Assembly: GCA_013396915.1 (NCBI GenBank)
Contig: VWZL01005136.1
Coordinates: 186,001-250,000 of the forward strand
Direction: 5' to 3'
Length of the DNA: 64,000 nucleotides
Source: Stercorarius parasiticus
Taxonomy: Eukaryota > Chordata > Aves > Charadriiformes > Stercorariidae
The notes under the pieces were generated by a model. That model was not told where the DNA came from. It was given only the letters and a program-made list of their open reading frames with translations, and did no database searches. Of the stretch, positions 1 through 10,651 are shown in pieces; the first letter of the stretch is position 1, and the number at the start of each line of letters is the position of its first letter. The translations under genes and the position numbers were made by a program.

Positions 1-3000
1 GACTCGTGGGACAGCATTCGTTATTTAGTTGTATAAAATCACATTTTTTTGCAGTTTAACAACTTTAAGCTTCCTGGAACATATATATTTACAATGCTTT
101 GCAAAAAAAACCAAACCAAAACGTTAAGTCTTCCATTGTATGTGCTGTGGTCATAAATGGCAGACCTGAATTCTCAAATTAAAATACAGGAGATAATGAT
201 ATAGTACAAAAGTAATATGAAGTGATGAACTTGCAAAGGAGTGCAGTTTTTCTGTTCTTTAGTTAGTGACGTAGGCACTTCTGTGCTAATTAGTAACAGA
301 TTATTTGCTGGACTAAGAAGTTAGTTAATTAAAGTATGTAAAAAGTGAATAATTTTGTAAAATTCACTTATCCATTCTGCAGGTTTCCCTCTGGGAGTTT
401 TCTAGTTAGGGGATTAGAAACTAAAGGAAGAGTAATCGAGAACTGAATTGTGTTGGGAAGGGTGGTAAATATAATGGGGAGTCGTAGTTTGTTTTGGGAT
501 GGTCTTAAATGGAAGTTTCACTATATTAGATAAGGGATCACAAAATCCCCATTTAATATCATGTAAGGGAATCTAACATAGAATCAAATGCACAGTAGCT
601 TTTGACATAGAGAGGTGGTTGTGTTGACTGTATTTTAGACATGAAGCTTGCTCTTATTTGGCCTGAAGACATGTAATTCTTTCTCCTCATCAGAGTCCAG
701 AGTGCTGGCTTTCAGTGAGTGTTGAAGGAAAGGATAGAGGGTATTCGCCTGGGTGCTCTGGCATCTCCTGATTTTTGAGTACCGTTGGATAGCTCTTGTC
801 TGTAATCTCGTGAGATTGCAGCTTCATCTGAAGTATGCATGGCATGCTGTAAGTGAGAAGAGTTCCACAATCCCATTCTGAAAACAGAAGAGAAAATGTC
901 TCCTGGGAACCGACACTAAAAGGACATTTTTAAGTTAGAATTAGAAGCTTTGTGGGTCTCTATCGCCCTGTATTGATGTGGTGCACAGCACAGCAAACGC
1001 CTTGCTCATAGGCACCATTGCAGTAACAGTGATGCTACTGATAATGACAGTAGAAGCCCAAGAGTGAAATTAAGTTGGAATTTCTGCTCACTCCTCTGTC
1101 ATAGTATGTTCTTGAACAGTCAGCTGAATTCCTAAAGGAGTTTTGTATGAAGCATAGTGGATTCCAACATATCTTTTTTTCCAGTTTTCTCCCTTATCAG
1201 CCCTCTAAAAGGCATTGCAAAAACTACAGAAAACACTTAGCAAACACTGGTATTTTTACAGAAAATTTAATGTGCACAGTGCTGTGATTTCCTTTGCAAC
1301 TTCTGATTGGCAAAACTATTGGCTTGCCTTCATGGAACATAGGACATAGTAAGATAAGGGTGAATGATAAGAAATCAAAATTTTTCTCTGGGCTAACCCA
1401 TGCTGGGGTGCCCTTACTGTATGCTAGGCATGCCTTCGTGATGAACATCTTATTTAATTCAAATTGCATAATTTGCACTATCCTACTGAAAGGCATTTCA
1501 GTGCAGAAGGGCATCCATTATAGAAAGGAGCACAATAACAGCTAGCCTTGTTTAAGTTCTATACATCCCAGCTAGAAAAGTCCTCTGAGGGAAAAAAACC
1601 CCTCTCTTATAAGACTTGGGTGTATTTTATGAGTCTTTATGTATCTTGTATCTCACTATAAAAATTCTGTATGGTCTTAATTAAGAGCATGGAATATTAA
1701 ACAGTTACAGTGTGTTTCATTGTTGAAGGAACATCTGCTAATAAGCTTTGTAGTCTTGGAAAGGTTTATGTTTCATTCCAACACTGATTTAATAGTCCCT
1801 CAAGTAGATAGGTCATGTCAAATTAAATATGGAAACTATAAATTATTATAGTAAGATTTAGATAGATAATTAATAAACCTCAAAATCAGAAGCTGTTGGT
1901 GAAGACTGCACTAGTGGGATGAAGGCTGCAATAGGTAAGAAGTGTTTTCTTAGTAATGGTTTTCTCATTTTTTAAAATTCCAGTCATTCCCACCCCCTTA
2001 CACGGTAGAAAAAATTAGACACCACAGACATCCATAAGTTCCCATGCATTATAGACCCCCAGTTCCTGTCTCCTCTCTGTTGTAGGTCTTAAGAGACCAT
2101 TGAGCGTTAGGGTTTTCTTGACCAGCAAAAGTCATAAAAGACTCTTTCAGTTAGGATTTCAGAGAACAGCATTCCTTCTACTGATCTCTGCATGAACACC
2201 TCTAAAAGCCTTTCTCTAGACTTTATGAAAACAGATAAAAAAATCATTCTTTTATATGCTCAGTCATGGGTAAAAATTCTCTCTTTTGTCATTGGCCTCA
2301 TAGACAAAAGCTGATCTTTGCCATAGAGCTGTCTAGAGGGCAAGAATTCATTCGTAGTGATTCTCAAGGTTTTGCCTTTTTTTTTTCATTCCAATGCAGG
2401 TTGTTATTAGTGCATGACCAAAAGCCTTCCAAGTGCTGTTTGGAAACAGAATTATGATTTTAGGTTTTGGTTTGCAGCCAGGACCATTTAATGGAGGAAG
2501 GCTTCTTACATTCCACTAGTTCCTCTCTCTTGGTGAGCACTGGCTTCAAAACCTTTTCCTGATGACACTTCCATATGTCTATGAAACTTTTCATTTTCAA
2601 CAAGGCCACCAACAAGTTTTGCTCTTCACAGTCCAAGCCCTTGGAACGGGATGAATTGTTATGTTGAAAAAACAAATTCATGGAGATGAGAACATTTTGG
2701 ATTGTTTTGTTTTATTCTTAAGATGCAAAAGAAACTATTTGCAGCAATCTCTGTAAGGAGCAATATATGTATTTCTGAGAGGCTAAATACTCCCCATTAA
2801 GGTTAAACATAAATGTGTGGAGAATAAAAAAGTCATGGGGTAAAAGAAGGGTAAGACAAAGAACTGAATCAAAACTACTTCGTTACTGCTACTTTGAATG
2901 CTCTATTTCTAGAAGCTTGCCAGAAGTGCTAATTAGTTTCTAAATGTGTGTCAAACTGCAGGTCTGTTATTTGAAGCATATAATTATCTGTATTACCAGT

Positions 3001-6000
3001 ATATCTAATTGACAATTAATAATTTGTAATATGTATAGGTAGATCATTTAGTTAAAATATATTACCTGTCAGATTAGCAATGAAAATACTCTGATGTTCT
3101 GCTATGCAGGTACGGGGCTGTATTACAGAATAATATATTTGAACGGGAAACTACACTATTTCAGTAGTTTTATAAGTATTAAAGTATGTTTCTGTATTTC
3201 ACAGAATACCCTTGTAATAGTAATTCAGTTGTGGAAAAGAGTATCACAGAATTATTTTTTGTTGAATCGGCCATAAAAATCGTTGGAGTGTAAAAAAATG
3301 ATGTCACATTATAATATGTACCTGAGAGCATCTCCCCAGCTGGTGTAGGATTATTACTTTCTATATATTCTTCATGGTGTTGCTCAGTGTTTAAATGTCA
3401 TAGGATTCCCGCACTCCTTTAGTGTGACAAAGCTTTAATCCTACAGATGTACTGCCGTCAGAGCTGTGAGTGGAAATCTAGTATAAACACAATTGTGCTA
3501 GTTTTGAACACAGAGGCTCAGGCACTGGTAGCTGTCTAACTACAGCTTAGACCAGGATACGTGCCAGATAGCTTCTAGGTGAGCTGGGCTGTGCCTCGTG
3601 TTGCCACAGCTGGAATACTGCTGTAGAGCTGTTGTAGAGCTAAGCGCAAGAGGTAGCTACCCAGGCCTGTCTACATTTCTTGTCTGTCACAGCAGGGGCT
3701 ACGGTCTGTTCCTATGGTTCATGAACTGATGTTTTGGACCAAGCTTTGACAAAGTACCCTGGATGGTTTAGGTTATCCTTCCTCCATATGTTGTAATCCT
3801 TTGAGCACACCAGTGTTACCCACACTGTGCCCAGCTCTTGGTAATTCAGTGTATTTTCCAGGTACATGAGAAACTGTGGGGAGGATTTTTTGCAATATTA
3901 TTGTTTGTGAAGCAGGTGGTTGAGCAGGACCTCTGAATCAGTCCTGAATATGGATACAGATATTTCTCTTCCGCAGTCAGGGAAAGAGAAGGAGGAAATG
4001 AGTGCCATGAGGAAATGAGAAAGAAACGAGATGTGGTGGCTAGAACTCACTACACACCACTAACCAGAGCTATATATTTATGCTTATTTTGACATGCTTA
4101 ATCCACAAGGTATGGAATACGGCAGTTAAATTGTTGCTACCTATATTATTCCACAGTCATTGATAGAGGAGTTGTATTCTCTGTCTGTTCTGGTCTTAAG
4201 AGAAGTCTTTCTATTCTTAATATTCAAGAAAGTTACAGATTTCTTCTAAAATCTCATAGCCTCATCCAGTTTTGTTCCTAAAGCTTCAGGTTCCCCCAGG
4301 CTTTCCTTAGAGAGTCTTTTCTGCCTCTGGAGAGACATTCCCTGTACTTCAGCCTTTAGACAGAAGTGATATTGTTATGTTTACTTAATACTTGACCTAT
4401 TAACAAAGAGCATGATTGACTTTCTACAGCACATGCTGAGATGGGGTCCTTGGGTCACATGAAGAGCAGAGTAACACCTGCCAAGATGGTCTGGTGAGGT
4501 GGATGTACACATACATGTATAGGCTAGGATAGGGAACTGTGAGAGGGGAGTACTGAAGAATGGATTACTTATGAGAGAGGAACTCATCCTGGCTCCATTG
4601 AGCATAGGACTTTTTATGACTCCCATTTGCCTAAAGCTACTCCTCCATCACTTTCCTGGAAAATGTGCAGTGAATTGATACTGTCTGTCGGAATGTATCA
4701 GCAGGTATCAGTTAGCTGCTCCGTGAAGGGCTCATTGCGTTCGAATTCATGCTAAGGAGAGAGCTTAGCTGAAGATCCCTGGCATGTGTTAGAGGTCTTT
4801 TCTCTTCTTTGCTCCCAAGCATGAAGAAAAAAAGAAACATTATAATAGTATTGCTAAAGGTAAAGTTGAAATGGTAGTTCTATTCACCAGAGCCCCATGT
4901 ATTGCCCTTAATCTGCACTGAAGTGTCTGTTGACATCACTGGCCGTCACAGAGATGAAAGGTGATACAGACTTTCACACTCTTTACAATAGTTTGCAACT
5001 TTTCTGAGAATAGGATCTTCTGGGTTGCAGGTCTTCAGATTTACCCTAAGATGTGTGCCAGAAAGTTCCATACAAAGCTTTTAAAAAATTTGTTGAATGG
5101 CATCTTTTCAAACAATATTTGAACAGGTCTCCTCTACTGACATCAGTTTTGTGTACAATTATAGTTACATCATATTACCACAGGAAGTGCCAGTGTGACC
5201 CATGCACACGTTTTCTGCTGAATTGTGATTATTTATCATCCTAAGTGCTACCATAAATAATGAAACTTCAATTAAATAATCTTGAATTGAAGTCTGAAGC
5301 ACCTAAAGATTCTCAGCTCCTCTTCTAATTAGGTTATATATAAATTACCCCCTTTTTATTTAGAAAGAATATCAAGCTGAATTTATTAATTGTCCTTAAT
5401 TCGTACCTCTTCCAAAGCAAAATGTAAATGGCAATGCAATCAAGTTCTGGTTTTGACCCTCTTATTTATCACTGTGTCCTAATTTTACTGGTCATCTTAT
5501 TGCACTTTGAAAGATGTATTTGGGTAAACACATAGTGTAGAGTACTATCTCTCTTTTTGTATGCTTGCCACATGAAATGCTAGACCATCTATCCCACTTG
5601 TGAATCCAAAGTTATTTCTCAACGCTGTGAATTTTCCTTTACATTCTTACTGTATTTATGAAGCACTGAACTATGAAGCATGATTCAGGGAGCGGGGGGC
5701 CCTGGCAGATCATCTGGTGCAGGCTCTTGTCTGTTAAGTCCAGTTTAAACAGCCACCATTTTCTTTTAGTTTCTAGGCATAGAAGGGGACACCAAGATAG
5801 TTCTTGAACTAATTGGCATGTTTTGGGAATAGTGCTAGGAAGACCTTCTAGACACTTGAATCACTAAACCACTAAACCACTACTGTACCTAACATAGATC
5901 ACCTCCATCACCTTGCTTACCTGGATAGGGAACTTTCATTGTTTTCATAGTGTCTCATTAATAACAACTGATAGCAAACTGTCTCAGGAGTCCCAGTCCA

Positions 6001-7124
6001 CAACATCAACTTTTTCAGTTGCATGATTATCATAAAAATTGCAACTTAGAATCTGCTATATGCAGAAGAACTCTTGACCCAAACACCTTTCTCCACAAAA
6101 TCAGAAACCCTCTAAAACACCCCAAAGACCATGATTGTGTCTGACAGTCTGGATGTTTATCACACCTGCCCATGAAAAAACGATCTTATCACCTGCCTGA
6201 GAAACTCAAAGAGAACTTACATCAAAGCCATTCCTCCAGGCAAATAAATCATATTTTTGAATAAACCCACTTCCCGTCACTAGGGTGAAAAAAAAAAAGT
6301 CTCGCAAAACATATGAGAAAGTGTTGCACAGTGTCTGATGCTGAAATCTCTATTAGAAGCTGCCGGCAATTTATGTAGAAGAAAATGAGACTTAAAAAAC
6401 ATTTTCCTGGATTCCGTCTCCCACTTTCCAGCCTCCCAACCTGGCCAAACACATTACCAGGAATGAACTTCTGTAGATCAACAAACACTAAATGAAACCA
6501 GACCTTGTAAGAGTGACAAACATATTTCCATTGCAGGGAAATTTCTGCTGTAAGGGCACTTGTATGAGTCTTTCACAAGAGTGTTTCTTGTGGTGTATTT
6601 CCCTCACCGCATCCTTGGAAAGTGCGAGTGAAAATGGACAACCTCTCTGCAGCAGAATACGTTCCCATGGGCAATTGATAAAAAACAGAAATGAGTAGCT
6701 GTAAGTGTGAATATGGTTTCAACGAACAGCCTCTCCATATCTGCCTGCTCCATCCTGATCCTTGATAAAGACTTGCAGAAAATAATCTTAAAAACCGAAG
6801 ACTAAAATTTGTAATATGGATTAATAAAATTGAAAGCTCAGTCGAGATAGTGTTTTAATGACCATGTATGATTTTCCTCCTATACTGTCTTTGCTATACC
6901 TTCATTCTTTTGCTCCCTCAGTTTATCTAGTCAATTGGTTTAGTCTCAGCCTGCACTTAGTTTGATGTTTGTTCTACTGTTGTCATATCTAAAGAAGGGC
7001 TAATGTGCCCCAAGAGATGTCCGTCTTTTTGCAATTATATCACTTAGTCTAATAAAGAAACATAACCTCTCCCTGAAAATCTTCCATTAAAGGTGCTTGT
7101 TACCACCTAATGGCAATAACGTCA
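1..7124. other. Non-coding AT-rich unique sequence, no gene seen
   Basis: All frames are broken by frequent stops, and the longest open stretches (under 100 codons) have no recognisable domain and often overlap another ORF on the opposite strand. No RNA gene was recognised. Small features are an A-run near 6289-6298 and a short 8-bp tandem (ACTAAACC) at about 5862-5882. A stretch near 5690-5730 faintly resembles a CR1 end but is too diverged to call. The tract is best read as intergenic or intronic sequence. Confidence 0.7.
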
Positions 7125-7270
7125 TTTTCTTTCAGTGGTGTCTTCCAGTGTTTCACTATTTGTAGAATCAGAAAAGCTTTCTTCTAGAGGTCTAACCCAA
7201 ATCTCATTTGATATAATTTAAGCCTCTTAGTCCTCTCTATGTGTTCAGTGGTTAGGATATAGGAAAGCAG
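7125..7270 (-). mobile_element. Old, diverged CR1 LINE fragment (3' portion)
   Basis: Read on the minus strand, this stretch follows the order of the CR1 ORF2 tail: an 'aggactaagaggc' block (counterpart of the 'gataggacgaggggtaatgg' block), then a 'gagatttgggttagac' block, then 'agaagaaagc' followed by 'gtgaaacactggaa'. The same order occurs in the better preserved plus-strand CR1 copy at 26303-26731 in this window. Several indels and many substitutions separate the two, so this copy is much older and no frame is open across it. The boundaries are approximate because both ends fade into unique sequence. The call rests on block order and would need alignment to a CR1 consensus. Confidence 0.5.
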
Positions 7271-9589
7271 CAGTCATTTGCATCTTTTAAGAAGACAGAG
7301 GAAAATAGTTTCTAGTTAAGAAAATGAAATGTTTCAGGTTTTGTGGTGCTAAGTGTAAAAGGTTGAAGGTTGCAAACTTGAAACTATCAGTTTCCCAAAT
7401 GGCAAGTGTCTCATCTTAGTCTGACCGATAACCTAACTTTCAGAGTATCAAGTAAACTTTAAGCAACAGCCAATGCAATTTCTTCTTTTGTGTATACCAA
7501 CAAGGAAACAGCATCATTAACTGTGAAATGCTGGATGAGAGAGAGACAGAGGAAAAGAAGTGTGGAAGGTTCTGCCAAGAAACTATCAAGTTGAAGATGG
7601 ACAAAGTCCACTGGGTACTCTATAAACCACAAATGCATAGGTTGTAAGGACATATATCTAGTGTGCTATACAAAGAATGCCATTAAGTGTGTAATATGTA
7701 GAGTATTTGACATTCTTGAGTAATTAGTAAAGCAGAAATGTATCCGATAAAGGAGAAAATTACACTCTAATCTACAAGTGCATTAGTCAATGTTCATGAA
7801 CGTGAAGTATCTGCAGATTCTACTATAGTGAGATCTATGTCATGCAATTTCCAAACCTAATTCCCTTTTATTTTAATAAATATTCTTGCTATTCAGACAC
7901 CATTCTCTCCCTCCAAAAACCCTACTGTAAGCATGCTGGAAATTAAAAGTTTGAATATGCAGATAGTTTGTGTACAGGAATTCCTTCTGGATTGAATCTT
8001 GACATCATACACAATCTTCGTATAATAAAACTCTACTTTGTCTTTTATTGTATAATACCAATAGATAAATGAGGGGGAAAAAAAGGGTGAAAAGAAAAAT
8101 CATAAAAGTAGAAAAAGACAGAAAATAATAAAATCTAAATTATTTCTTGAAATTCTGTCAGTGAGTTGTCCTACATACAGAATAGATTATTAATAAATCT
8201 GATCAAAGGAAATCCATTGTAAGAATCTAGTAATCTATAATGATTAGATGATATATCCTAAGAAGACAGCAGCATATTCCATTGCACTGAACACAATGAG
8301 GAATACTACAAAATCTGATGACAAAGATTAGTTCTATTTGTTATCCTAAAGGACGTTTTTCAGCTGTCGCTATTTCAAAGAGAGAGTGATTAATTTTCCT
8401 CCATGGGAGTTAGAGTGGCTTTCTAATATGATAATGTCTGATTTTTTTCTCTTTTGGTTTCCTTAAAAAGCTATGGCTCAGCTCTTCTGATAGTGGAAAG
8501 GCAAAATTAATCTGCTTTTTAAAATATTTTTGTGCAGTTAAAAAAAAAATCTTAATTTTGTTATAGTAAAAGATTGTAAAAACAAAGTTATTAAAGCTGC
8601 AATTATGCAGCAGCATGACTCAAGACAGTGTTTGGAGGGCTGAGGTCTCCACCTCTTGTCGTTGATAGTGTCACCAGAACCATTTAAGTGGGCATACCTG
8701 TTACGTAGCTATTTAGAGATTGAGGCATGGTTTTCAGGTCACATGTAGTGGAGACATTTGCAAATGTGGTGGTGGAATTCATTAGTCAGTTGACAAAACT
8801 GCAGTAATAATATCATGGAAGATCATAGGCCAAAACTGCTCTCTGACTTTGGATGCTTCTATTTCAAAATGGCCAGTTGAATGGGCATGCTACACGTGAC
8901 TTTTCAAGTTGTTGAGTGCTTGAGTGTATTGAGTACTCATTTTGGTTATTTTTCAGAAATACTGATCACCCATAATTTTCCGTGAAGGTTGCAGCTCCTC
9001 AGGTGGTGGGAGGGCAGCATATTCTCAGAAAGGAAACCCATCGCAGAAAGAAAACGAAGTGTTCTCTACCAGAAAATTGAACAGCATGTGGAAAGCTCAT
9101 GCAAACAAGAATTAACTGCAAATGAGGGGACAGATGGGCTTGGCAGCCTGTCCTTAAAATGTCATCCAGAGAAAAAAAACCAAACCTCTTAACTTGGAGT
9201 GCACGTGAATGGGAGTGGGAGATTATTGGAAATTTTGTGCCCAGTACATTTATTTTTTTGAAAAAGAAAAGCTTCATGCTGCATTTCCTTTATCTTTTTG
9301 ACAGCTGGTTGAAATTTTCTTGAACTGCTGCAGGTAGGGCTGAACACAAAGATTTCCCATTTCTTCATTCTGCTTAACAGTAGGATACACATATCATACC
9401 TACAGTTCTCTTCATCCGACCTGAAGAACAGAGCAACTGGTTCCGAAGTTCACCTTCAGAGCCATTGACCAGCTCCGGCTGCTATCCTGTATATCTGGCA
9501 TTCAATCTTATGTCTGTGGCAGACATCTACGTGAACAGTCCAGGACCTAGGAACATTCTAGAATATGGAATTTTTTATTCTTGTGGTTA
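7271..9589. other. Non-coding AT-rich unique sequence, no gene seen
   Basis: No coding region, RNA gene or clear repeat was recognised. Short opposing ORFs overlap around 8989-9392, but they contain no known motif and look like chance openings. The right edge runs directly into the target-site duplication of the solo LTR. Confidence 0.65.
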
Positions 9590-9590
9590 A

Positions 9591-9595
9591 CCTTA
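9591..9595 (+). repeat. Target-site duplication, left copy (CCTTA)
   Basis: The five bases CCTTA sit immediately before the TGTGGTGGG terminus of the LTR and recur immediately after its other end at 10647-10651. The match extends to six bases (ACCTTA) if the final A of the element is counted as duplicated target. Five bases is typical of ERVL-type integration and six of ERVK-type, so the class cannot be settled from the duplication alone. Confidence 0.75.
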
Positions 9596-10646
9596 TGTGG
9601 TGGGTTGACCTTGACTGGCTGCCAGGTGCCCACCAAGCTGCTTTATTACTCCCCCTCCTCAATAGGACAGGGGCAGAAAATACAACAAAAAGCTCATGAG
9701 TCTAGGTAAGGAGAGGGAGACCACTCAACAATTACCATCATGGGCAAAATAGAGTCAACTTCGGGAAAGTAATTTAATTTATTGCCAATTAATAACAAGA
9801 GTAGAATAATAAGAAATAAGAACAAATCTAAAAACGTCTGCTCCCCACCCCCCCTTCTTCCCAGTCTCAACTTTACCCCCAACTTCTCTACTTCCTACCC
9901 CCTGAGCAGCTCAAGGGCATGGGGAATGTAGGTTGTGGTCAGTTCATAACACTTCCTCTCTGTCACTGCTTCTTCCCCATGCTCTTCGCATGTGGTCTCA
10001 TCCGTGGGATACAGTCCTTCATGAACTTCTCCAGTGTGGGTCCTTCCCACTGTCTGCAGTTCTTCAAGAACTGCTGCAGCATGGGTTCTTTCCATGGGGT
10101 GCAGCCCTTCAGGAACTGACTGTTCCAGCGTGGTTTGCCTGCAGGGTCACAGTTCCTGCTAGGAGCCTGCTCCAGTGCATGGGTCACAAGTTCCTTCATG
10201 GCGCATCCACCTGCTCTAGCATGGAGTCCTCCACAGGCTGCAGGGTGGTTTTCTGCTCCACCTTGGTCCTCCATGGGCTGCGGGGGGACAACCTGCTTCA
10301 CAATGGTCTTTTCCAGGAGCTGCAGGGGAATCTCTGCTCTGGCACTTGGAGAACATCCTACCCCTCCTTCTTTGCTGACCTTGGTGTCTGCAGGGCTGTT
10401 TCTCTCACGTATTCTTACTCCTGTCTCCCAGCTGCTGTTGCACAGCTTTTTTAGCCTTTCTTAAATATGTTATCACAGAGGCACCACCAATATCACTGAT
10501 GGGCTCAGCTTTGGCCTGAGGCAGGTCGGTCTTGGAGCCAGCCGAAACTGGGTGTTCGAAATGGGGGCAGATTCTGGTGTCTTCTTACAGAAGCCACCCC
10601 TTTAACGCCCCCAGCTACCAAAACCTTGCCGCATAAACCCAGTATA
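9596..10646 (-). mobile_element. Solo LTR of an avian endogenous retrovirus, minus orientation
   Basis: This 1,051-bp insertion is bounded by the CCTTA duplication and by imperfect inverted ends (TGTGGTGGGTT on the left, AACCCAGTATA on the right). I recognise the family from many bird genomes, where it is a common long LTR. The minus strand is chosen because a TATA-like box (catatttaag, near 10460-10470) precedes two AATAAA signals on that strand (complement of 9778-9783 and 9642-9647), the second 46 bp from the element's end. No gag, pol or env sequence is present on either side, so this is a solo LTR left by recombination between two LTRs. The minus-strand 5' terminus reads TA where TG is expected, probably a point mutation. 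The centre holds a degenerate tandem array, listed separately. The family name and the ERVL or ERVK class are not certain. Confidence 0.85.
9989..10343 (-). repeat. Degenerate ~45-bp tandem array inside the LTR
   Basis: Eight consecutive units can be laid out with starts at 9989, 10035, 10080, 10129, 10176, 10220, 10262 and 10302, giving lengths of 46, 45, 49, 47, 44, 42, 40 and 42 bp. On the plus strand each unit begins with a 'catgg/tgtgg' block and most end in 'ctgctccag' or a close variant. The first three units are most alike. On the minus strand, units of 45 bp equal 15 codons, and part of the array reads as 15-residue repeats with a recurring Phe-(Leu/Met)-Lys-x-Cys core (for example QFLKGCTPW and QFLKNCRQW). 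The array explains the long open frames here on both strands (plus 9933-10454, minus 9963-10301). I regard those frames as by-products of the repeat, not genes. Confidence 0.8.
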
Positions 10647-10651
10647 CCTTA
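10647..10651 (+). repeat. Target-site duplication, right copy (CCTTA)
   Basis: This matches the five bases at 9591-9595 and marks the right edge of the solo LTR. Because both copies are intact, the insertion has kept its original boundaries. Confidence 0.75.

Noticed and set aside
5690..5800. Faint resemblance to a CR1 end (gatcatctgg block)
   Set aside because: Only one short block matches and no further CR1 blocks follow in order.
9963..10301. Minus-strand open frame of 112 codons with repeat-like peptide
   Set aside because: Sense to the LTR but derived from the same array. It has no known domain and unit lengths that are not all multiples of three, so it was kept as a finding and not called a gene.
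9933..10454. Plus-strand open frame of 173 codons, the longest in the window
   Set aside because: It lies antisense within the solo LTR and follows the tandem array. The openness comes from the repeat unit lacking stops, and no domain is visible.
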